Assembly: GCA_963756575.1 (NCBI GenBank)
Contig: CAVWOM010000008.1
Coordinates: forward strand, 62,001-126,000
Source: Palsa-504 sp963756575
GTDB lineage: Bacteria; Actinomycetota; Actinomycetes; Streptosporangiales; Streptosporangiaceae
Length of the DNA: 64,000 bases
Direction: 5' to 3'
Position 1 is the stretch's first letter. The number at the start of each line of letters is the position of its first letter. Made by a program: the position numbers and the translations under genes. The notes under the pieces were generated by a model. It saw only the letters and a list, made by a program, of their open reading frames with translations, made no database searches and was not told where the DNA came from. Positions 57,747-64,000 of this stretch are shown one piece after another.

Positions 57747-58310
57747 ATGCTGGCTGCCTTTTCCCCGGCCGCCCGGCTGGCCGTGATCCGCGCCGGGATG
57801 GCCGCCGCCGACTGCGGGCAGCTCCGGCTGAGCGACGGGTTCCTGCTGCTGGCCCTGGCCGAGGGCGAGCCGCTGGCCCGCCCGGTGGAGCTGGGCGTGA
57901 CCGCGTCCGGCATCCGCGCCGCGATCGAGGTCAGGGCGCCGCGCCGGCGGGACCGCGAGCTGCTGGCCACGTTCGGCATCGACCTGGACGAGGTGCGGCG
58001 GCGGGCCGTGCTGGCCACTCGTTCGGATGATCCGGCCCGGTGGCGGCTGCGGCGGTCCCCGGTTCGCCCGCTGCGGGTCACCCTCAGCGGGCCGGCTGGC
58101 GCGATCGTCCTCAACGAGGGCGGTCGTAAGGCCATCGAGGTCGCGCGGTGGGTCAGCCGCCGCGGCCACCGGCCCCAGGTCGAGCGCGAGGACCTGCTCT
58201 GGGGGCTGCTGGCCGACTACCGGAGCGAATCGGTCCGGATCCTGTGCCGCGGCGGCGCCGACGTCCGCCGCCTCGGGGCCGACCTGCGCCGCTGGAACAG
58301 CTCGGCCTGA
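57747..58310 (+). CDS. Clp N-domain (Clp_N repeat) protein without ATPase
   Basis: A 187-residue protein with two Clp_N-like repeats: FSPAARLAVIRAGMAAADCG, LRLSDGFLLLALAEGE in the first and AIEVARWVSRRGHRPQVERE, DLLWGLLADYRSESVRILCR in the second, joined by an arginine-rich segment. These helical domains bind substrates of ClpC/ClpA chaperones; here they are not attached to an AAA+ module. Coupled to the small HTH gene, which suggests a two-gene regulatory module that could sense or recruit proteins to proteolysis. The function is not established. Confidence 0.82.
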   Translation: MLAAFSPAARLAVIRAGMAAADCGQLRLSDGFLLLALAEGEPLARPVELGVTASGIRAAIEVRAPRRRDRELLATFGIDLDEVRRRAVLATRSDDPARWRLRRSPVRPLRVTLSGPAGAIVLNEGGRKAIEVARWVSRRGHRPQVEREDLLWGLLADYRSESVRILCRGGADVRRLGADLRRWNSSA

Positions 58311-58312
58311 GG

Positions 58313-59122
58313 TCAGTCCTCGCCAGTGTCGTGGTCGGGGTGGTCGGCCGCGCCGATCTTCCAGTAGCCGCGGGTGTACAGCTGCTCCCGGTCCAGCCCG
58401 CGCTCGCCGAGAAGGTGGCGGCGGACGGTTCTCATGGCCGAGGCCTCAAGTCCGATCCAGGCCGCGCCACGACCGCCGGGAAGATCCATGTCCCGCACGG
58501 CCTGCGCGGCCAGCGTACCGGGCACGCCGCGGTCCGCGCCGCGATGGCACCACGTCACGGTCAGGTTGGCGGCCGTGCCGAGCTTCAGTTCCTCGGCCTC
58601 GTCCGCTACCTCGGCCACGAGCAGCACCCGGGCGGCCGCCGGGGCGTCGTCCAGGATCGTGCCTACGGCAGGCAGCGCGGTCTCGTCCGCCACTAGCAGC
58701 GTCCAGGCGGCGTACGGGTCGATCCGGTAGGAGCCCCGGGCACCGGTCACCACCAGCTGGTCGCCGACCTGGGCCGCCGCGGCCCACTTCGTCGCCGGGC
58801 CGTCGCTGCCGTCGCCGTGCAGGGCGAAGTCCACCACCAGCTGCCGGGCGTCCCGGTCGATATGGCGCGGAGTGTAGGTGCGGCGGATTGGCCGGGGCTC
58901 GGGCCAGACCAGCCCGTCGGGTCCGGCGGTGGGCAGCGCGATCTCGGTTTGCCCGGGGGCCGGCAGGAGCAGCTTGAAGTGGGTCGCGGGCCCGTCGTTC
59001 GGGTAGTCGGCGAGCTTGTCGCCGGTGAAGGTGATCCGCCGCATGTGCGGGGTGAGCTGGTCGATGCTCGCCACCGACACCGGGTGGAACACCGGAGGCG
59101 GTCGGCGCCTGGGGGTCGTCAC
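58313..59122 (-). CDS. Siderophore-interacting protein (ferric-siderophore reductase)
   Basis: A 269-residue SIP-family flavoprotein that reduces ferric siderophores to release iron. FAD-binding signature IRRTYTPRHID near residue 100, TLLVADETALPAVGTILDD for the NAD(P) half, GLEASAMRTVRRHLL and the C-terminal YTRGYWKIGAADHPDHD typical of the family. GTG at 59122. It is divergent from a MarR gene, with stacked inverted repeats between them. Its stop lies close to the Clp_N stop (convergent). Confidence 0.92.
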   Translation of the reverse strand: MTTPRRRPPPVFHPVSVASIDQLTPHMRRITFTGDKLADYPNDGPATHFKLLLPAPGQTEIALPTAGPDGLVWPEPRPIRRTYTPRHIDRDARQLVVDFALHGDGSDGPATKWAAAAQVGDQLVVTGARGSYRIDPYAAWTLLVADETALPAVGTILDDAPAAARVLLVAEVADEAEELKLGTAANLTVTWCHRGADRGVPGTLAAQAVRDMDLPGGRGAAWIGLEASAMRTVRRHLLGERGLDREQLYTRGYWKIGAADHPDHDTGED

Positions 59123-59153
59123 GTCATCGTCCTATCTTCTGAGGATGCACATA

Positions 59154-59190
59154 GTGAGGATACTCACCAATATACTGGTGCTGTCCAGTA
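59154..59190. promoter_or_regulatory. Stacked inverted repeats between SIP and MarR genes
   Basis: Three overlapping inverted repeats: GTGAG-GATA-CTCAC (59154-59167), CACCA-ATATAC-TGGTG (59165-59180) and TACTGG-TGCTGT-CCAGTA (59173-59190). The MarR start is 16 bases downstream and the SIP start 32 bases upstream. Probable operator for autoregulation and SIP control. Confidence 0.65.
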
Positions 59191-59205
59191 CCGAAGGAAG
59201 TTAAG

Positions 59206-59661
59206 GTGAGACCGAGAACCGGCAGCGACGCCGTCGACGCCATCCTCTACGCCGCGCACCGGGTCCGGACCGCGGCCGACGCTGCCCTGCGTGAGCACGG
59301 GCTGTCGCTGCCGGGCCACAAGCTCCTCAGGGCCCTGGCCGACGGGGACCGCTCGATGCGCGAGATCAGCCAGGTCCTGCACGTGTCGCCGCGCACGATC
59401 ACTGACATGATCGACACCCTGGAAGGCCGGGGCCTGGTCGCCCGGTGCGCGCACGCCACCGACCGCCGGGTCACCCTGCTGCGGCTCACCGAGGCCGGCG
59501 CCCGGGAACTGGCCGCGGCCGGCACCGCTGCCGAGCGCGTGGCCGCCGCCGCCATCAGCGGCCTGGATCAGGACGAGCAGCACGTCCTGCAGGGCCTCCT
59601 GGAGCGGGTCTGCGCCCCGGCTGGCCAGCCGCCACGTTCCCGCGGAAACGCCGGGGCCTGA
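59206..59661 (+). CDS. MarR-family regulator
   Basis: A 151-residue MarR protein: LREHGLSLPGHKLLRALADG, MREISQVLHVSPRTITDMID, TLEGRGLVARCAHATDRRVT as winged helix. GTG at 59206 follows GAAGGAAG. It is divergent from the siderophore-interacting protein, so it probably represses that gene in response to a small ligand, not directly to iron. Confidence 0.92.
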   Translation: MRPRTGSDAVDAILYAAHRVRTAADAALREHGLSLPGHKLLRALADGDRSMREISQVLHVSPRTITDMIDTLEGRGLVARCAHATDRRVTLLRLTEAGARELAAAGTAAERVAAAAISGLDQDEQHVLQGLLERVCAPAGQPPRSRGNAGA

Positions 59662-59706
59662 AAAATCACTGGTGGCGCCGGGGAGGCGGAGCTAACGTCG
59701 GCCTTC

Positions 59707-59997
59707 GTGGCTTACCGGGATCCGCTGGCTTTTCTCCTCTGGCTCGAGGGCGTGGCGCTGCTGCGGGCGTTCGCGGGCGACGATGATCTCGGTCGCGAGT
59801 TCATCGCAGGTCGGCCAGGTCAGGTGGGCTTGCTGCCCGCGAGCCGGTTCCTGGCCAGCGACTACCTGGCCGCGGTGGTGCCGCTCGGGCTGCAGGTGCG
59901 CCGCTGCGAGGAACCGCGCTGCGGCCGATGCCGCCTACCCCGCGACGCCGGCCGCCATCGTCTGGCACTTCCAGCCAAGCGCGCGATGACAAGATGA
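59707..59997 (+). pseudogene. SAM-methyltransferase remnant with internal deletion
   Basis: GTG at 59707 opens DPLAFLLWLEGVALLRAFAG, the start of a class I SAM-methyltransferase type common in actinobacteria. The middle (all SAM-binding motifs) is missing: sequence jumps to SRFLASDYLAAVVPLGLQVR and RCEEPR, and, in another frame, AADAAYPATPAAIVWHFQPS, the end of such proteins. About two thirds of the gene is lost, plus one frame change. TAACGT eight bases upstream would have given a leaderless start. Confidence 0.55.
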
Positions 59998-60003
59998 TGC
60001 AGT

Positions 60004-60768
60004 ATGCCTGGTGATGACGTGACGATCGAGGTCAACGGCCGCGAAGCCGACCCGGAGGCCGTGTCCCTGCTGGAGCACGAGGGCTGGGGCCACTTCACCG
60101 CGATGCAGGTCCGCGGCGGGCGGACGCGCGGCCTGGACCTGCACCTGGCGCGGCTGGAGGCAGCCCACCAGGAGGTCTACGGGCGGGCGCTCGGCGGGCA
60201 GGAGATCCGCAACCGCATCCGGCACGCCCTGGGCCCCCGGGCGGACGCCAGCGTCCGGGTCTACGGCTACTGGGCCGGGCTGATCGTCACGGTGCGCGAG
60301 CCGCAGGACATGCCAGACCACCCGCACGCAATGACCGCCGTGGAGTTCCAGCGGCCGCTGGCCCGGCTCAAGCACGTCGGCAGCTGGGGCCAGGGCCGGT
60401 TCCGCGAGAGCGCCCTGGCCGCGGGCTTCGACGAGGGCCTGCTGACCGACGAGACGGGGCGGATCTCCGAGGGCACCATCACCAACGTGGGGTTCGGCCG
60501 GGACGGCACGGTGATCTGGCCTGACGCGCCGAAGCTGGACGGCATCACGATGCTCGTCCTGCGGCGCCAGCTCACGGCCGCCGGTGTCGAGCAGGCCGAG
60601 GAGCCGGTCCGCGTGCGGGACCTGGCCGGCTACGACGGCATGATCTTGTGCAACTCGCGCGGCTGGGCCCCGGTGGGCCGGGTCGACGACCTGGTGATTC
60701 CCCAGGACGAGAGGTTCAACGGCGTCATCGCCGCCGCCATGGACAACTGCTCGTGGGATGAGATCTAG
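60004..60768 (+). CDS. Class IV aminotransferase (BCAT/ADCL-like)
   Basis: A 254-residue fold-type IV PLP enzyme. N-terminal NGREADPEAVSLLEHEGWGH, the catalytic lysine probably in ARLKHVGSWGQ, and the PLP-phosphate segment ETGRISEGTITNVGFGRDGT, followed by LDGITMLVLRRQL. Family members are branched-chain or D-amino-acid aminotransferases and aminodeoxychorismate lyases; this short form is of unknown specificity. ATG at 60004. Convergent with the arylamine N-acetyltransferase gene. Confidence 0.87.
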   Translation: MPGDDVTIEVNGREADPEAVSLLEHEGWGHFTAMQVRGGRTRGLDLHLARLEAAHQEVYGRALGGQEIRNRIRHALGPRADASVRVYGYWAGLIVTVREPQDMPDHPHAMTAVEFQRPLARLKHVGSWGQGRFRESALAAGFDEGLLTDETGRISEGTITNVGFGRDGTVIWPDAPKLDGITMLVLRRQLTAAGVEQAEEPVRVRDLAGYDGMILCNSRGWAPVGRVDDLVIPQDERFNGVIAAAMDNCSWDEI

Positions 60769-60777
60769 GGGGCACGG

Positions 60778-61557
60778 TTACGCCGCCGGATCGTTCGGCG
60801 GGCGGCTCAGCTCAACGCCGAAATGGTCCCGGTACGCCGCCAGCAGCGCCTCGTCCTCCTCGATCCGCTGCTCGGTACGGGTCCCGCCCTGGGTCTGGAT
60901 GAGGGTGCGGCCGCTGATTGACACCCGGCCTTCCTCGGTCCGCCGGGAGCAGATCGTGCTCTGGGTGAAGTGCGACAGCGGCGAGGTCTGCTGGAACCAG
61001 CAGGTCGGGATGCAGTCGGCCAGGGACCGCTCGCGCGTCTCGAGCCGGTACTGGGACTGGCCGTCCTTGACGACATCGATGTCGCCCTCGTCGGCGTCGG
61101 CGAGCCGGAACCGCCCGGCCGGGTCGTCCTGCTCGTCCCGGGCGTCGAGCAGCAGCGGGTAGTCGCTGTGGCTGCCGAAGCCGACGTCCGCCAGCCACGG
61201 CCCGCTGCCGTCAGCCGGGCGGACGACGAGGGCCAGGTGATCGAACGGCGGACTCAGGCCAGCTTGGCCGTAGACACGGGCGGCGACCCGGCTCACCCGC
61301 GCGCCGAGCGCCTCGAGCAGCAGCGCGAAGGCCCCGTTGAGCTCGTAGCAGAAGCCGCCGCGGCGGCCGTGCACGATCTTGCCGATCAGGTCGCCCTCAT
61401 CCAGCGAGATCGGCTCGGCCAGGTGAATGCTCAGGTTCTCGAACGGCACGGTCAGCTGATGGGCCCGGTGCAGCGCGCGCAGGGCCGCCGCGTCCACGAC
61501 CCCCGGCGCGGGGACGCCAACCCGGTCCAGGTAGGCCAGCACGGTCTCGTGATCCAC
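60778..61557 (-). CDS. nat: Arylamine N-acetyltransferase
   Basis: A 259-residue NAT enzyme transferring acetyl (or other acyl) groups from CoA to arylamines or hydrazines. Triad visible: Cys in HGRRGGFCYELNGAFALLL, His in PPFDHLALVVRP and Asp in WLADVGFGSHSDYPL. N-terminal FENLSIHLAEPISLDEGDLI is typical. GTG at 61557. A longer open frame upstream overlaps the HEAT gene and is not used. In actinobacteria some homologues act as amide synthases, but no polyketide genes are adjacent. Confidence 0.92.
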   Translation of the reverse strand: MDHETVLAYLDRVGVPAPGVVDAAALRALHRAHQLTVPFENLSIHLAEPISLDEGDLIGKIVHGRRGGFCYELNGAFALLLEALGARVSRVAARVYGQAGLSPPFDHLALVVRPADGSGPWLADVGFGSHSDYPLLLDARDEQDDPAGRFRLADADEGDIDVVKDGQSQYRLETRERSLADCIPTCWFQQTSPLSHFTQSTICSRRTEEGRVSISGRTLIQTQGGTRTEQRIEEDEALLAAYRDHFGVELSRPPNDPAA

Positions 61558-63685
61558 AAGCTGACGATAACGCCCCGGCCAGCCCGCCGGCGGCCGCCAC
61601 GTCACCGACGAGGCCGAGGATGGCGGCGCGGAGCTGGTCGTCATCGCGGATGAAGGCCTGGACGTGACCGCCGTTGACGATGCGTCCGTCCTGGGTAACC
61701 AGCTCGCGCAGGCGGTCCACGACCGGGGTGGGCAGCTGGGGCAGGCCGATCTCGCCCAGCATCTCGACGGCGGACAGCTGAACGCCGCTCCAGACCTGGC
61801 CGAGGGGCAGTAGCAGGCGCTCGGCCAGCGCCCCGAGGGAGACGCCGCCATGGTTTCGCGGGTCGATGCGCAGCAGGGCACGGACGGCCGCCGGGCATGC
61901 TTCGGGGGAGTCCAGGAGCGGCAGGATCGCCGGGATAAGCGGCCGGGCCGCGGGCCCGATGTCCGCGGCCGCCTCGGCGGCGCCCGCGGACCGGGGACCG
62001 GGGTCGGTCGCGTCGGCGCGTAGTTCCCCGGCGATGACCTCGACCACGGTGGCCGGATCGCCGGAGTGGTGCCACCGGGCGAGGGCGAGTTCGAGGCGCG
62101 TTGCGCCGTCCGGCCGGTCCGCTCTGGCGGTCGCGTCCAGTGCGGCCGTCAGCGCCGGTATCAGGCGGCGGGCCGGCGTGAGCGTGCGCGCGGCCTGGGC
62201 TGCGAACCACATATCGTGACTGGCCTCGGTGAGGCTGGATTCGACGGCGGCAAGCAGGGGTTCCTCGTCATCGGTGAGCGTGCGTAGCCTGGTCGCGGCG
62301 TTCAGGCTGGCCGGGCAGGCGGCCGCCTGGCGCAGGAGGCTGATCGCTTCGGGGGTGGCGCCGGCGATGTCGGCCAGGGCGCAGCCGACGCTGTAGCCAT
62401 GGCGGGGCAGGATCTGGAGCAGGTCCGGGATCGCGGCCGCGGCCGCGGGGCCCCACGAGCCGATCAGCCCGATCAGGAACGGGGTGGACCGCGGGCCGAA
62501 AAACTGCTCGCGCAGGCACGCACGGATCTCGTCCAGCAGGGCTTCGCTGAACGGAAGCACGGCTTTCTGGGCGGCATCGCGCAGCGCGTCGAGGGCGTAC
62601 GGACGGTGCCGGAGATCGCGCGTGAGCAGCGGGAGGCTCCGCGGGTCACCGAGCTGCACCAGGCAGGCCAGGGCCCGGTCAGCGTGACGGCTGGGACCCT
62701 CGGCGTCCGCGACGAGAGCCAGTTCGTCAGCGGCCTGGGCCAGCGCGTCCAGCTCCTCGAGCTGGAGGATCGCGTACTTGCTCGCCTCGGGGTCATCACC
62801 GGCCACCACCGAGGTCAGCGGCCCGATCAGCTCGGGTGTCGCCTGGCGCGAGATGGTCGCGAGATGGGCCGCCGCCAGCACGGCCTGCTTCCGGGTCCCT
62901 GGTGCGACGGGCCCGGTCAAGGCCGCGGCCACCAGGTCGGCGGCCGCGGCCGGATCCCCGCGCGCGGCCAGTGCCTCGGCCAGGTCGCTGAACGGGTGGC
63001 CCGACCGAGAACTCCAGGGGAAATGTTCCATGGGCGTGCCGCCCGCGGTCCAGGCCAGTGCCGCCTCGCGCAGCTCAGCTGACCACGGCATCCCGCCCGC
63101 CGCACAGGCCCACGCCGCGATCAGGCGGATAGCGTTGTCCCGGCCCGCCAGGGCTCCGGTGGCGGGCGCGACGGCCCCGGCGGGGTCCAGGAACGACAGG
63201 CCGCGCAGGACCGAGGCGGTGATCTGCGGATCGGTCTCCTGGTCCCAGCGCACCAGCAGCGGCGGGACGAGGCGGTCCGCCGCCAGGCTCTGCGGCAAGG
63301 CCCAGGCCGCCGACGCCCGTACCTCATCGGAGGGATGCGCGAGCAGCGGGATGAGAGCGGTGAGCTCCCCGGCCAAGGCGGCCCTGGTCTTCCCGCGCAC
63401 GCCCGGATCTTGGTCCGCGTCGTCGTAGCTGGCCGCGATGCCGAGCAGGCTCAGTATCTCGCCGGCCACGGCACCGGAAGCGGCGATCCGGGCCAGGAAG
63501 GTCACGAGGTGCGGGGTCGCCTCATACAAGGTGCCCTGGTGAACCAGGTATTCACCAAGCTCTTCGAGCGCCTGCGCCGAGCCGGCCGCCGTCTGTCTCA
63601 GCAGGTCGGGTATGTCATCGGAGGCGCCGAAGCAGTGATCGAGGGTGGCCCACGGGATGTCGTGCAGGCCGGCGAGAGCATCCAC
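61397..63685 (-). CDS. HEAT-repeat protein
   Basis: A 762-residue alpha-solenoid. N-terminal part: ATLDHCFGASDDIPDLLRQT, YEATPHLVTFLARIAASG, then regular repeats such as LIPLLAHPSDEVRASAAWAL, LLPLLDSPEACPAAVRALLR and VQLSAVEMLGEIGLPQLPTP. No enzyme domain. Helical repeat proteins of this size are often scaffolds; no partner is obvious. The last 55 residues (GWRPRAGGRGRGGPARAAPG and on) are out of character and overlap the nat start by 160 bases, so the true stop is probably lost by an indel near 61590. GTG at 63685. Confidence 0.8.
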   Translation of the reverse strand: MDALAGLHDIPWATLDHCFGASDDIPDLLRQTAAGSAQALEELGEYLVHQGTLYEATPHLVTFLARIAASGAVAGEILSLLGIAASYDDADQDPGVRGKTRAALAGELTALIPLLAHPSDEVRASAAWALPQSLAADRLVPPLLVRWDQETDPQITASVLRGLSFLDPAGAVAPATGALAGRDNAIRLIAAWACAAGGMPWSAELREAALAWTAGGTPMEHFPWSSRSGHPFSDLAEALAARGDPAAAADLVAAALTGPVAPGTRKQAVLAAAHLATISRQATPELIGPLTSVVAGDDPEASKYAILQLEELDALAQAADELALVADAEGPSRHADRALACLVQLGDPRSLPLLTRDLRHRPYALDALRDAAQKAVLPFSEALLDEIRACLREQFFGPRSTPFLIGLIGSWGPAAAAAIPDLLQILPRHGYSVGCALADIAGATPEAISLLRQAAACPASLNAATRLRTLTDDEEPLLAAVESSLTEASHDMWFAAQAARTLTPARRLIPALTAALDATARADRPDGATRLELALARWHHSGDPATVVEVIAGELRADATDPGPRSAGAAEAAADIGPAARPLIPAILPLLDSPEACPAAVRALLRIDPRNHGGVSLGALAERLLLPLGQVWSGVQLSAVEMLGEIGLPQLPTPVVDRLRELVTQDGRIVNGGHVQAFIRDDDQLRAAILGLVGDVAAAGGLAGALSSACGSRDRAGLPGPGWRPRAGGRGRGGPARAAPGPSADRAVREPEHSPGRADLAG

Positions 63686-63697
63686 CCGCCGGATTTT

Positions 63698-63721
63698 CGC
63701 ATACCGGACGTACGGTATGCG
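63698..63721. promoter_or_regulatory. 24-bp near-perfect palindrome
   Basis: Arms CGCATACCG and CGGTATGCG (perfect, nine bases) flank GACGTA; over all 24 bases only one symmetric pair is mismatched. It lies between the divergent HEAT-repeat gene and the partial gene at the window end, 12-16 bases from each start, so it is a likely operator. Confidence 0.6.
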
Positions 63722-63736
63722 CGACTATGGGGTCGC

Positions 63737-64000
63737 ATGAGTGACAGGAGGTTGGCTCAGGATCCGGTATGCCTCGCCGTGGACCTCGGCTGGCTGCTCG
63801 CCGAGCTGTACGGCACCAGGCGGCTGCCGGGACCGCCCCGGCTAGCGGAGCCCAGGCCGCTGTCGTCGCAGCTGCCCGGGATCGGGCGGATGAACCCGCA
63901 CGAGAAGGCGCGCGCCCTGGTCGCCCAGGCGGGCGCCGATCTCGCCCTGCTCGGAGCCGCGCTCGGGACGGAACTGCCCACCGCGGAGAACATCCGGCTC
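63737..64000 (+). CDS. Partial hypothetical protein at window end
   Basis: An open frame of 88 codons without stop before the window ends. ATG at 63737; sequence begins MSDRRLAQDPVCLAVDLGWL, LAELYGTRRLPGPPRLAEPR and later GIGRMNPHEKARALVAQAGA, DLALLGAALGTELPTAENIR. Good codon bias and sensible helical pattern make it real. No family is recognised from the visible part. Divergent from the HEAT-repeat gene with a 24-base palindrome between, so it is probably regulated or regulatory. Confidence 0.6.
   Translation, partial: MSDRRLAQDPVCLAVDLGWLLAELYGTRRLPGPPRLAEPRPLSSQLPGIGRMNPHEKARALVAQAGADLALLGAALGTELPTAENIRL

Overview
This 64 kb window is very GC-rich and gene-dense, with strong third-position G/C preference, GTG/TTG starts, many leaderless-looking starts and typical actinobacterial gene families (mycofactocin genes, an ECF41-type sigma factor, an F420-type LLM oxidoreductase, a PPOX-fold flavoprotein, DUF3072). 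It comes from an actinomycete, perhaps near Streptosporangiales. The sequence alone does not place it further. No rRNA, tRNA, CRISPR array, intact insertion sequence or replication origin was recognised.

Layout. 0-2.4 kb: NTF2-like protein, glucose-6-phosphate dehydrogenase and an OsmC-type peroxiredoxin. 2.4-9.5 kb: a minus-strand mycofactocin operon (mftA-mftB-mftC, two mycofactocin-coupled SDR dehydrogenases, a MoxR AAA+ ATPase, a VWA protein, an ABM-fold monooxygenase and a third SDR) divergent from its TetR regulator mftR. mftD, mftE and mftF are not here. 9.5-13 kb: rhomboid protease, patatin and a GMC oxidoreductase that may be the MftG partner. 13-23 kb: a damaged stretch. It holds a PhyH dioxygenase with a replaced C-terminus, unassigned sequence, an intact enolase-superfamily enzyme, and frameshifted or truncated genes (acyl-CoA ligase, ssb, peptidase S51, HEAT protein, DHFR-like). 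23-32 kb: TetR/hydrolase pair, LysR/EamA pair, DUF3072, an EndoQ-UvrD fusion, acyl-CoA ligase and a secreted protein. 32-43 kb: 2-hydroxyacid dehydrogenase, an ABC exporter with MarR, ECF41 sigma with its epimerase partner, TetR with an LLM oxidoreductase, and a flavin monooxygenase/PPOX/ThDP-enzyme operon. 43-54 kb: SulP transporter, SDR, asparaginase, a 1306-residue FHA-P450-reductase fusion, SDR with HxlR, thioesterase. 54-64 kb: PanE-like reductase, DUF3500, enoyl-CoA hydratase, a small HTH/Clp_N pair, siderophore-interacting protein with MarR, class IV aminotransferase, arylamine N-acetyltransferase, a HEAT-repeat protein and a partial gene.

How the genes fit together. The mycofactocin operon supplies precursor peptide, carrier and radical-SAM enzyme for a redox cofactor. 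The co-transcribed SDRs are its likely client dehydrogenases, and MoxR/VWA could act as a maturation chaperone for a client. Regulators sit next to their probable targets and share intergenic inverted repeats with them (MftR, two TetR pairs, two MarR pairs, HxlR). The most unusual single gene is the FHA-P450-CPR fusion: a self-sufficient CYP102-like enzyme with an N-terminal phosphopeptide-binding domain and an I-helix lacking the usual acid-alcohol pair, followed by a 56-residue two-helix membrane protein.

Caveat on sequence quality. Several genes keep conserved sequence on both sides of single-base frame changes (ssb, acyl-CoA ligase, EamA, EndoQ-UvrD, thioesterase, small membrane protein). 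Single-base consensus errors in GC-rich runs are as likely as true mutation for some of these. The truncated genes with missing segments are real degradation.
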